Assembly: GCA_021737865.1 (NCBI GenBank)
Contig: JAIPDC010000008.1
Coordinates: 1 to 37,610 of the forward strand
DNA length: 37,610 bases
Reading direction: 5' to 3'
DNA from: Rhodoferax sp.
GTDB lineage: Bacteria > Pseudomonadota > Gammaproteobacteria > Burkholderiales > Burkholderiaceae_C
Part shown: one piece after another, positions 26,268 through 34,076 of the stretch
How positions within the stretch are numbered: the stretch's first letter is position 1
How the letters are laid out: every line of letters begins with the position of its first letter
The notes under the pieces: generated by a model
Seen by the model: the letters and a program-made list of their open reading frames with translations, nothing else
Told to the model about the DNA's origin: nothing
Database searches by the model: none
Program-made: the position numbers and the translations under genes

Positions 26268-27555
26268 CCGCAACCTGCAACTGTTCCAACGCGCCCAAAA
26301 GGTCATTCCTGGCGGCGTCAATTCCCCCGTGCGTGCCTTCAAGGCCGTTGGCGGGACGCCGCGCTTTGTTGCACGCGCACAGGGAGCCCATTTTTGGGAC
26401 GCCAACGGCAAGCGCCACATCGACTACATCGGCTCCTGGGGACCCATGATCCTGGGCCACGGCCACCCGGCCGTAGTGGAAGCCGTGCAAAAGGCCATTC
26501 TCGAAGGATTCTCTTTCGGTGCGCCCACTGAACGCGAAGTGGAACTGGCGGAAGAAATTCTCAGTCTGGTGCCCAGCATGGACATGGTCCGTCTGGTGAG
26601 CAGCGGCACCGAGGCCGGCATGAGCGCCATCCGCCTGGCACGCGGCGCCACCGGACGCAGCAAGATACTCAAATTTGAAGGCTGCTACCACGGCCACGCC
26701 GATGCACTCCTGGTCAAGGCCGGCTCGGGCCTGGCCACCTTTGGCAACCCGACCAGCGCCGGTGTACCGGCTGAGGTGGTGCAGCACACCCTGGTGCTGG
26801 AGTACAACAACATCCCCCAACTGGAAGAAGCGTTTGCCTTGCACGGCAAGGAGTTGGCCTGCCTGATGATTGAGCCAATCGCAGGCAACATGAACTTTGT
26901 GCGGGCCTCAATCCCCTTCATGCAGCGCTGCCGGGAACTGTGCAGCCAGCATGGAGCCCTTTTCGTATTCGACGAGGTCATGACGGGATTCCGTGTCGCG
27001 CTGGGCAGCGCCCAAAGTGTTTACGCCCGCTCCATCCCTGGTTTCGAGCCCGACATCACCGTGCTGGGAAAGGTCATTGGCGGGGGCATGCCCCTGGCGG
27101 CATTTGGCGGCAAACGCGCCGTCATGGAGCAACTTGCCCCGCTGGGCCCGGTCTACCAGGCAGGCACCCTATCGGGCAACCCGGTCGCCACGGCCTGCGG
27201 TCTGGCAACACTGCGCGAGATTCGCAAGCCCGGTTTCTACGAGGCCCTGGGCGCCAAGACCCAGCAGCTGATGGGGGGCCTGAAAGGCGCCGCCGACCAG
27301 GCTGGTGTGCCTTTCAGCGTGGACAGCGAAGGCGGCATGTTCGGCTTCTTCCTGTTTGACGCCCTGCCGCAGAACTATGCAAAGGTCATGACCACCGACA
27401 ACAAGCGCTTCAACACCTTTTTCCATGGCATGTTGGATCGCGGCGTGTACTTCGCACCTGCGTTGTACGAGGCTGGGTTCATGAGCGCGGCACACACCGA
27501 TGCGGACATCGCCGAGACCATCGCCGCTGCTGTTGAGGTTTTTAATTTGCTATGA
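26251..27555 (+). CDS. hemL: Glutamate-1-semialdehyde 2,1-aminomutase
   Basis: 434-residue pyridoxal-phosphate enzyme that makes 5-aminolevulinate for heme in the C5 pathway. The frame is open upstream to 26167, but ATG 26251 begins the family N-terminus ([17 protein letters not shown]). Motifs: the [17 protein letters not shown] start, [20 protein letters not shown], and the PLP lysine K274 in [17 protein letters not shown]. It overlaps the thiD-like gene by 17 bases. The last codons and TGA stop (EVFNLL, stop 27553-27555) fall inside a dispersed repeat that begins at 27547. Confidence 0.95.
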   Translation: MTLDTDRNLQLFQRAQKVIPGGVNSPVRAFKAVGGTPRFVARAQGAHFWDANGKRHIDYIGSWGPMILGHGHPAVVEAVQKAILEGFSFGAPTEREVELAEEILSLVPSMDMVRLVSSGTEAGMSAIRLARGATGRSKILKFEGCYHGHADALLVKAGSGLATFGNPTSAGVPAEVVQHTLVLEYNNIPQLEEAFALHGKELACLMIEPIAGNMNFVRASIPFMQRCRELCSQHGALFVFDEVMTGFRVALGSAQSVYARSIPGFEPDITVLGKVIGGGMPLAAFGGKRAVMEQLAPLGPVYQAGTLSGNPVATACGLATLREIRKPGFYEALGAKTQQLMGGLKGAADQAGVPFSVDSEGGMFGFFLFDALPQNYAKVMTTDNKRFNTFFHGMLDRGVYFAPALYEAGFMSAAHTDADIAETIAAAVEVFNLL

Positions 27556-27600
27556 TTTTTATAGCTAACTACGCAGCATTTACAAGGTCTAGAGGCCATT
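27547..27600 (+). repeat. Dispersed repeat, copy A, across the hemL stop
   Basis: TTGCTAT (27547-27553), 7 bases, ATAGCT (27561-27566), 22 bases, CTAGAGG (27589-27595). Same architecture and orientation as 34012 and 11402. It supplies the hemL stop codon and fills most of the gap before the response-regulator gene. Confidence 0.75.
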
Positions 27601-27617
27601 TTCATTATGAAATGGCC
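27594..27617 (+). terminator. Hairpin between hemL and the response regulator
   Basis: Perfect 8-base arms GGCCATTT / AAATGGCC around an 8-base loop, ending 8 bases before the ATG at 27626. There is no strong T-tract (GCTTTG follows), so it may be a weak terminator, or a structure over the start region that controls translation. Its role is uncertain. Confidence 0.4.
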
Positions 27618-27625
27618 GCTTTGAA

Positions 27626-28231
27626 ATGACAATGCAGGTTCTACTGATTGACGATCATGCGCTCTTCCGAGCAGGCATGTCGCTGTTATTCCAGCGCATG
27701 GACCCCGAAGTTCTGGTGGTGGAAGCCAATAGCCTGGAAGATGCTCTTAACCAGGACGTTGCCAATGCAAACCCGTTGAACCTGATCCTGCTCGATTTGG
27801 CCTTGCAAGGAATGAACGGGCTCGACGGTCTGCGTCCGCTTCAGAAAAAGTTTCCAAACGTGCCCGTGGTGGTGGTGACTGGCAGCGCAGACCCTGATGC
27901 GATGAACGAAGCACGCGCAAAAGGAGCAAGGGGCTATCTCATCAAAACCACGGCCGCGCAAGCCATGATGCATGCCTTGCAGAAAGTGCTGCAAGGCGAA
28001 TCTCATTTTCCCGATGACCTGGCACCGGCCATGGTCGGTGTCAACCTGACCCCCCGGCAACGTGAAGTGCTGGATCTGTTGTGCCAGGGAAAGGTGAACA
28101 AGGAGATCGCGTCAATCCTCGGGATGAGCGAACACACGGCACAAACTCACTTGAAAATAATATTTCGAACCATGGAAGTACATACCCGCACAGAAGCCGT
28201 TCTGGCGGCACGACGGTTAGGCATTTGCTAA
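27626..28231 (+). CDS. NarL/LuxR-family response regulator
   Basis: 201-residue two-component regulator. Receiver domain at residues 1-120: VLLIDDHALFRAG pocket, phospho-Asp D57 in LILLDLALQGMNG, switch lysine in YLIKTTA. LuxR-type helix-turn-helix at about 138-195: LTPRQREVLDLLCQGKVNKEIA then HTAQTHLKIIFRTMEV. It binds DNA as a phosphorylated dimer in this family. First gene of the run to 33995, with the kinase-like gene starting 2 bases after its stop. A hairpin ends 8 bases before its ATG. It likely receives phosphate from the hybrid kinase at 32085, given that the adjacent kinase appears defective. Confidence 0.9.
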   Translation: MTMQVLLIDDHALFRAGMSLLFQRMDPEVLVVEANSLEDALNQDVANANPLNLILLDLALQGMNGLDGLRPLQKKFPNVPVVVVTGSADPDAMNEARAKGARGYLIKTTAAQAMMHALQKVLQGESHFPDDLAPAMVGVNLTPRQREVLDLLCQGKVNKEIASILGMSEHTAQTHLKIIFRTMEVHTRTEAVLAARRLGIC

Positions 28232-28233
28232 CC

Positions 28234-29103
28234 ATGGCTCCTTTCAGGCAATACAGCACGGCATCACGGGCACTGGTGTATGCGGCAATGGCAACCGTCA
28301 TCGCCACCGGCCTTGCTGCAGGGCTTGCTTACCTGCTGGTTGCTCGCAGTGATCCATCGTGGGCGCAACCCATCCTGTGGCTGGGCCTGGCAGCCCTGCT
28401 GGTGGAGATTGGGGTCACGCGATGGAGTTTGCGTGCGATTCAGGCCCGAGCAGAAGAAGAAAAACGGCAGCAAGTGTGTGTGTTTGCGGCCGCCGTTCAC
28501 GATTTGCGGCAGCCCTTGCAGGCCGCCACGCTCTTCGTTGACAGCTTGCTGCACGCACCGCTGAGTCCGCAGCTGCTAACGACCACCCAGCGCCTGGACC
28601 TGTCCATACAGTCGGTCCGCGACACTTTGGACGACCTGCTGGACATTTCAAATCTGGATGGCGGCGCAATCTCGGTAAAACAGAAGCCATTCAGTCTCAA
28701 CGCAGTGCTGCACACCCTTGCAGCAGAGTTCACATCGCAAGCGGTTGCCAAAAATGTGCGTCTGCGTTTCTATTGCCCGACCGCTGATGTTTGCGTGCAT
28801 AGCGATCCACAATTGGTACAGAAGGTATTGCGCAAACTGCTCATCAACGCAATAGCCCAAACGCAGCAAGGGGGCATTTTGCTGGGCGTGCGCCAGCAGG
28901 CAAGCCAAGTCCGCATACAAGTGTGGGACACCCGCATCAACACGCAAAAAAGCGCAAGCGAAAGTTCAGCCCGTTGCCAGCTCGTTGCCAACCGGGTTGC
29001 AGCATTGATTCAATCCCCGCTCATTTTTCAGTCCAAAATGGGCCAAGGGGCTGTCAGCACGTTGACGCTGTCGCGTCGCACCACCGCGCCGTTGCGGCCC
29101 TAA
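28234..29103 (+). CDS. Membrane histidine-kinase-like protein with degenerate ATP-binding domain
   Basis: 289 residues. Two hydrophobic helices (about 13-36 and 46-60) are followed by a HisKA dimerisation domain with an intact H-box AVHDLRQPLQAA (H89), the DLRQP subclass. The ATPase domain is decayed: the N-box reads LRKLLINAIAQTQQGG. The G1 motif, DTGxGI in active relatives, is DTRIN (D232, R234, N236), and no GLGLG G2 loop can be found before the C-terminal GQGAVSTLTL. It probably cannot bind ATP normally, so it may be a phosphoacceptor or a dimerisation partner of the hybrid kinase. ATG 28234 is chosen because it follows the regulator stop by 2 bases. Confidence 0.85.
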   Translation: MAPFRQYSTASRALVYAAMATVIATGLAAGLAYLLVARSDPSWAQPILWLGLAALLVEIGVTRWSLRAIQARAEEEKRQQVCVFAAAVHDLRQPLQAATLFVDSLLHAPLSPQLLTTTQRLDLSIQSVRDTLDDLLDISNLDGGAISVKQKPFSLNAVLHTLAAEFTSQAVAKNVRLRFYCPTADVCVHSDPQLVQKVLRKLLINAIAQTQQGGILLGVRQQASQVRIQVWDTRINTQKSASESSARCQLVANRVAALIQSPLIFQSKMGQGAVSTLTLSRRTTAPLRP

Positions 29104-29120
29104 ACCTGAGTTCTACTTTT

Positions 29121-31139
29121 ATGTCCAAAAAAATGCATCGCGCCAATAGACTCCTGAACGCAAAACCGGTCGCAAAATTGCTGCGACCCAGAGCGCTCCT
29201 GTTCAGGGTGGCGCTGCTTGGGCTTGCGCCCTTGGTGCATGCGCAGAACATGCCGCCGCTCTCGGAAAGCGAGTTTCTGAACGAGGTGCCCATCGTGCTG
29301 TCGGTCTCTCGTCTGCCCCAGCGGCTGGATGAAACGCCGGGCGCCGTGACCATACTGGACCGCGCCATGATTCGTGACACTGGCGCGCGCGACGTAGCTG
29401 ATTTGCTGCGCTACGTGCCCGGATTTGAGGTCAGCAGTTCGTTTGAATCCAATGCCCCCCAGGCCAGCTACCACGACAACCTGACGGACTACGCGAACCG
29501 GGTGCAGGTGATGGTCGATGGGCGCTCCGTTTACGCCCCCTTTCTTTGGGGCAGCACAGGCCCGGGTCTGCAGGCCGTCGCCATTGATGACATCGAGCGC
29601 ATCGAGGTCGTCCGGGGCACCAACGCCGCTGCCTATGGCGCGCGTGCTTTCCTGGGCATGATCAACATTGTCACCCGCGACACGGTAGACACCATGGGCA
29701 CAACCGGCCATGTCGCATGGGGCGACAACGGCATCCGCGATACCCTGGTGCGCCTGGGCTGGGGCGACCACCAGGCACGCTTTCGTGTCACCGCGGATCA
29801 GCGGGCCGACTCGGGGCTGCTGGGTGCGGGAGGGCGGGACCAAATCAATCGTGTTAACTTTCGGGGCACATTCCAAGCCACGGACAGCGACCGTCTGGAC
29901 GTGCGCGCCGGACAGTCCGTCATTGGGGCAGGCGTTGGCTCGAAAAATAACGGCAGTGGCAACGGTTTGCGCAATCGCTGGATTGACACCTCTTTTGTCC
30001 AGGTGGACTGGAGCCGCATCCTGCATGCCAATGCAGACCTTGCATTCCAGTACGCGCACATGGATGAGTCCATACAGGACCATGTTCCCAACTCCGTTTT
30101 CACCGATGTACTCATGGACCGGGGCGGACGCGCCAGCAGCGACGCGATGATGGTGCAGCACACGGTGCGCCTGAACCCTGCCTTGCACTGGATTTGGGGC
30201 GCGGAACTACGCCAGGAGCGCATTACCTCACGCATCCTGTATGACACGGACGATGCCTTCGCAACCAATTTCTATCGGGTCTTTTTTAATGGCCAGTGGC
30301 ATATCGTGCCCAACCTGGTGCTCAATGCCGGCAGTATGCTGGAACGCAACTCCGTGTCCGGCGATACCAGCTCACCGCGCACCATGTTGAACTGGCATCT
30401 GGTGCCCGGGCAAACGCTGCGCTACGGTGTGTCGAAAGCCTATCGACCGCCCAGCACGTTCGAAAACTTCGGCCACCTGGTCTACCGTTCTGCATCGCTC
30501 GCAGCTGCCGGCTTTCCGGATGGTGAGTTCGTCGATTTCAAGTCGCGCAGCGGCTTGGCACCCGAATCCATTACGAGTCGTGAAATCGGGTACTTAGGCA
30601 CATTCGAAAAATTGGCACTCGATGTCGATGTGCGTGTCTTCGATGAAACCAGCGCCAACATCATCGAGGAAACAAGAGATGAGAATGGCTACACAAAGTA
30701 CTACACCAACATACCGGGCGGCAACCGGGGCGACAAGGGCGCGCTGCGTCATACCTACGGAACGGAGTTCCAACTCAAATGGCGCCCCTGGCAGGATGGG
30801 CAGTGGACCCTGGGGCATCTTTCGATTGACAACGGCCAAGTCTTCCCTCGCACGCCGTCCACCAGCTACTCGCTGATGTTCACCCAGCGGCTTCCGCAAG
30901 GTATCCGCTTCAGCCTGATGTACAGCCACACGGACCCCGTGCTCGAGATGCCGAATAACGGCGTGCCAGGCCCCGCAGTGAACCGCACCGACCTGCGGGT
31001 AGCAAAAGGATTGCACTGGGGGCCCCGCAAGGGAGAGCTGTCATTGGTGGTGCAAAACATCGGGCCTACCTATCTAGACTTCGACCCCAACTTCCAGTTC
31101 GTCAGACAAGCCTACGTGATGCTGAGGTTAGAGAACTAG
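29121..31139 (+). CDS. TonB-dependent outer-membrane receptor
   Basis: 672-residue outer-membrane beta-barrel. Signal peptide 1-41, cleavage VHA|QN. The plug domain follows: LSVSRLPQRLDETPGAVTIL, the DLLRYVPGFEV segment, QVMVDGRSVY and IERIEVVRGTNAAAYGARA with MINIVT. The remaining about 450 residues alternate beta-strand patterns and end YVMLRLEN, without the usual terminal Phe. It imports a scarce ligand using TonB energy; the ligand is unknown. It is inside a signalling operon, 17 bases after the kinase-like gene and 4 bases before the binding-protein gene. ATG 29121 is chosen over the open upstream frame, which overlaps the kinase gene. Confidence 0.9.
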   Translation: MSKKMHRANRLLNAKPVAKLLRPRALLFRVALLGLAPLVHAQNMPPLSESEFLNEVPIVLSVSRLPQRLDETPGAVTILDRAMIRDTGARDVADLLRYVPGFEVSSSFESNAPQASYHDNLTDYANRVQVMVDGRSVYAPFLWGSTGPGLQAVAIDDIERIEVVRGTNAAAYGARAFLGMINIVTRDTVDTMGTTGHVAWGDNGIRDTLVRLGWGDHQARFRVTADQRADSGLLGAGGRDQINRVNFRGTFQATDSDRLDVRAGQSVIGAGVGSKNNGSGNGLRNRWIDTSFVQVDWSRILHANADLAFQYAHMDESIQDHVPNSVFTDVLMDRGGRASSDAMMVQHTVRLNPALHWIWGAELRQERITSRILYDTDDAFATNFYRVFFNGQWHIVPNLVLNAGSMLERNSVSGDTSSPRTMLNWHLVPGQTLRYGVSKAYRPPSTFENFGHLVYRSASLAAAGFPDGEFVDFKSRSGLAPESITSREIGYLGTFEKLALDVDVRVFDETSANIIEETRDENGYTKYYTNIPGGNRGDKGALRHTYGTEFQLKWRPWQDGQWTLGHLSIDNGQVFPRTPSTSYSLMFTQRLPQGIRFSLMYSHTDPVLEMPNNGVPGPAVNRTDLRVAKGLHWGPRKGELSLVVQNIGPTYLDFDPNFQFVRQAYVMLRLEN

Positions 31140-31143
31140 GCAC

Positions 31144-32088
31144 ATGTCCTTGCAAAGCCTTGCCTTCAGGCTTGCTTGTCTGTGCATGTGGCTCGGATGC
31201 GGCTTCTCGCACGGGGTGCACGCCGCACAAGTTCCGGTACTGCTGGTCAGTGCTGAGCGCAACGCCGCCTTCACCGAGGCGGCTGAAGTTTTCATCGCCG
31301 AACTTGCGCGCGGAGGTGTTTCGCGCAGCAACGTTCAATACCTGACACTGGCAGAAGCCCGCACGTCTGGCACCCGAGCGGGTCAGTTCGTGCTGGCTTT
31401 GGGTGTCGAGGCCGCGACGGAACTGGCGCGCAGCGAAACGCGGATTCCGGTTTTGAGTGTGTTCGTCCCGAGTCAAAGTTTCGAACTGATTGTGCGGACC
31501 AACCCCCGCAAGGCGGCGAGCCCATTCTCTGCAATTTATCTGAATCAAAATTTGGGACGTCAGCTGGATTTGATCCAGCTTGCTTTGCCACAGCGCCCAC
31601 GCATCGGTGTCATGCTGGGCAACCATAGCAGTTCGCAAGTTCCGCTTCTGGACGAGGAGATGCGCAGGCGATCCCTCAGTTTGACGCAAACTCAAATCGA
31701 TCCAAACGAACCGATGTTTGCCAAGCTACAAACGCTTCTGGAGGCAAGTCAGGTGCTGCTGGCCCTGCCGGACCCGCAGGTATTCAACAGTGGAACCCTG
31801 CAAAATATTCTCTTGTCCGCCTTGCGTGCAGGGGTGCCCATGGTCAGTTTTTCGCCTGCCTACGTGAAGGCCGGAGCCCTGATGGCGATCTACTCCACAC
31901 CCACTCAGGTCGGACAGCAGGCGGCACAACTCGCACGAGCGGTCCTGCAGGGCAAAGAACTGCCCCCCGCCCAATACCCGCGTGATTTTTCGATCGATGT
32001 GAATGCCTCCCTTGCGCGCTCAATGGACTTGAACGTTGATGCCCAGACCTTGACCGAGCGACTCAGGCGCCTGGAACTCACCAAATGA
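31144..32088 (+). CDS. Periplasmic substrate-binding protein (ABC_sub_bind-like)
   Basis: 314 residues with a Sec signal peptide (cleavage VHA|AQ near 27/28). A Cys at 19 is not in a good lipobox. The body is a two-lobed binding-protein fold of the ABC substrate-binding (PF04392-like) type, seen in SAIYLNQNLGRQLDLIQLA, the GTLQNILLSALRAGVPMVS segment and AYVKAGALMAIYSTP. No ABC permease or ATPase is nearby. It starts 4 bases after the TonB receptor, and its stop overlaps the hybrid kinase start (ATGA), so it is probably made in step with that kinase and serves as its ligand sensor. That role is inference. Confidence 0.82.
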   Translation: MSLQSLAFRLACLCMWLGCGFSHGVHAAQVPVLLVSAERNAAFTEAAEVFIAELARGGVSRSNVQYLTLAEARTSGTRAGQFVLALGVEAATELARSETRIPVLSVFVPSQSFELIVRTNPRKAASPFSAIYLNQNLGRQLDLIQLALPQRPRIGVMLGNHSSSQVPLLDEEMRRRSLSLTQTQIDPNEPMFAKLQTLLEASQVLLALPDPQVFNSGTLQNILLSALRAGVPMVSFSPAYVKAGALMAIYSTPTQVGQQAAQLARAVLQGKELPPAQYPRDFSIDVNASLARSMDLNVDAQTLTERLRRLELTK

Positions 32089-33995
32089 AATGGTCTGACA
32101 TCCGCACCCGTGTCATGGTGGCGGCGTTGCTGCCGGTCTTGATCGTGGGAATTTTGCTGTCGGTGGCATTTTTGGTGGGCCGCTCAAGCGACCTCAACGA
32201 TGCATACCAACAACGCGCGCGTGCCCTCGCACGGCAATTGGCCAGCGCCAGTGAGTACGGCATTTTCTCGGCTAACGAAACACAGCTGCAGTCAATCGGC
32301 CTGGGTGCAGCCAGGGAGCCCGATGTGCGGTCGGTCGATATCTTCGACAGCAAAGGCATTCTTCTCACCCGTGTCGGCACGCCGTTGCTGAAGTCTCCCG
32401 AGATGGGAATCCAGGAAAGCACGGTCCACGACGCATCCAATGCGCTGGACATTCTGGTTCAACCAGTGCATGGCAGCCAGATTAGTCTGGACGATGTCTT
32501 TGAAGTGCAGGCGCAAGCGCTGCCGCCGCCGGCTCAACTTCTGGGGCATGTGGTCCTGGTCATGAGTCGCCAATCGCTGACAACACTGGAGCGCGGCATG
32601 CTGCTGCTTGGGGTTCTCATCACCATGATCGGACTGGTGCTGGGCGCGATGGTGGCATTCTTGATCTCGCGCGGGGTGTTGACACCCATACAACAAATTT
32701 CGCGCCAGGTTGCACGTCTGGAAAATGGCGAGTTGGATTTCCGCGCTTTGGTAGAGCCGAGCGATCCGTTTGCCGCCTTGCAACGCGGACTCAACAGCAT
32801 GGCGCAGCACTTGCAGGACAACCGTCAACTTCTGGAATACCGTGTTGAAAAGGCCACCCAGGACCTGCGCACCCAGAAAGAAGCCGCAGAAGAAGCAACG
32901 CGGACCAAGTCCCAGTTTCTGGCCGCCGCAAGCCATGACTTGCGCCAACCTTCGCACGCGTTGGGTATGTTCGTGGAGCGCCTGCTGCAATTTCCGCATG
33001 GAGATGAAGAGGAGACGGTGCTTGACCATCTGTCGGCGTCCGTGCGGGCGCAGCAGGATTTGCTGGATTCACTGCTGGACATCGCACAACTGGATGCGCG
33101 CACGGTGAATACCTCAATTCGTGCTCTTTCTGTGGCGGATCTTTTTGCACCGCTGGCATCTGGGTTGCACGCTCAAGCCGATGCCAAGAAGCTCTTCTTG
33201 CGCGTTCGTCAGAGTCCGCTGTGGGTGTTGAGCGATTCTGCGCTGCTCACCCGCATGCTTTTGAACCTGATACATAACGCGCTGCGGTACACCGAGCGCG
33301 GCGGAGTTCTGGTGGCGTGCCGGCCGGTGCAGGGCCACCGCATCGCACGCATACAGGTGTGGGACACAGGGGTCGGCATTGCACCACAACACCAACGGGA
33401 AATATTCAAAGAGTTTTTCCAGGTCAGCAACAACGAACGCGATCGCAGCAAGGGTCTGGGACTGGGCTTGGGTATTGTTGAACGCACAGCCCGGCTGCTC
33501 GGGCACACCGTGAGCGTCAAATCGGTGCTGGGCCGGGGCAGTTGCTTCAGTATTGAGTTGCCGCTCGCTCCAAGTCAGCCATCTCAAAACACGCTGGTCG
33601 ACCAAAATGCAATGCCGCTGAATGAGTTGCAGGGAGTCCGTCTGATGGTAATTGATGATGATGTGTTGGTCGCAGAGGCAATGCACATGTTGCTGTCATC
33701 CTGGGGCTGCGATGTGGCGGTAGCCAGCAGCATTGATGCGGCCTTGGGACTGCTGAGAGGCAACAAAACCCCGCAACTGATTTTGACCGACTATCGCTTG
33801 CGTGCCGGCGAGAATGGGCTTGATGCAGTGCGATTGATCCGCGATGAAGCCAAATCCAGCATCCCGGCCTGTCTCATGAGCGGGGAGGTCGAAGGCAACC
33901 TGCCCAACTTGTGCCACGACGCTGGTATTCACTTCCTGCAAAAACCAGTGCGCCCAACCGTCTTACGCAACCAGATTCTGCAACTGCTGCGGTAA
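32085..33995 (+). CDS. Hybrid sensor histidine kinase with receiver domain
   Basis: 636 residues. Membrane helix 1 at about 9-29; a periplasmic sensor of about 140 residues containing LASASEYGIFSANETQLQ (CHASE8-like by eye); helix 2 at about 178-202; HAMP; HisKA with ASHDLRQPSHALG (H284); a complete ATPase domain (LLNLIHNALRYTERGG, DTGVGI, GLGLGLGIV); and a receiver with LILTDYRL (D569) and the LQKPVR lysine. It begins in a 4-base overlap with the binding-protein gene. It is the only kinase in the operon with all catalytic boxes, so it likely drives the NarL regulator at 27626. Confidence 0.92.
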   Translation: MKWSDIRTRVMVAALLPVLIVGILLSVAFLVGRSSDLNDAYQQRARALARQLASASEYGIFSANETQLQSIGLGAAREPDVRSVDIFDSKGILLTRVGTPLLKSPEMGIQESTVHDASNALDILVQPVHGSQISLDDVFEVQAQALPPPAQLLGHVVLVMSRQSLTTLERGMLLLGVLITMIGLVLGAMVAFLISRGVLTPIQQISRQVARLENGELDFRALVEPSDPFAALQRGLNSMAQHLQDNRQLLEYRVEKATQDLRTQKEAAEEATRTKSQFLAAASHDLRQPSHALGMFVERLLQFPHGDEEETVLDHLSASVRAQQDLLDSLLDIAQLDARTVNTSIRALSVADLFAPLASGLHAQADAKKLFLRVRQSPLWVLSDSALLTRMLLNLIHNALRYTERGGVLVACRPVQGHRIARIQVWDTGVGIAPQHQREIFKEFFQVSNNERDRSKGLGLGLGIVERTARLLGHTVSVKSVLGRGSCFSIELPLAPSQPSQNTLVDQNAMPLNELQGVRLMVIDDDVLVAEAMHMLLSSWGCDVAVASSIDAALGLLRGNKTPQLILTDYRLRAGENGLDAVRLIRDEAKSSIPACLMSGEVEGNLPNLCHDAGIHFLQKPVRPTVLRNQILQLLR

Positions 33996-34011
33996 CCGCC
34001 ATCCCAACCAG

Positions 34012-34069
34012 TTGCTATCAAATGTATAGCTGTCCACGCTTATTTCACCAGGGCTAGAGGTCTATTTGG
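34012..34069 (+). repeat. Dispersed repeat, copy B, between convergent genes
   Basis: TTGCTAT (34012-34018), 7 bases, ATAGCT (34026-34031), 22 bases, CTAGAGG (34054-34060). It fills the 81-base gap between the hybrid kinase and purH stops. The short TGCTAT/ATAGC arms could form a weak hairpin, but no T-tract terminator is evident. Confidence 0.75.
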
Positions 34070-34076
34070 CAATAAA

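Noticed and set aside
29100-30188. 362-codon minus-strand frame opposite the TonB receptor
   Set aside because: Antisense shadow of a well-supported gene without motifs.
31144-32088. Binding protein as the missing partner of the iron importer at 6696-9454
   Set aside because: It is of a different binding-protein family, lies 22 kb away and is coupled to a kinase; no support for an iron role.
34012-34069. Rho-independent terminator between the hybrid kinase and purH
   Set aside because: The arms are short and AT-rich with no T-tract; the sequence is better explained as a copy of the dispersed repeat.
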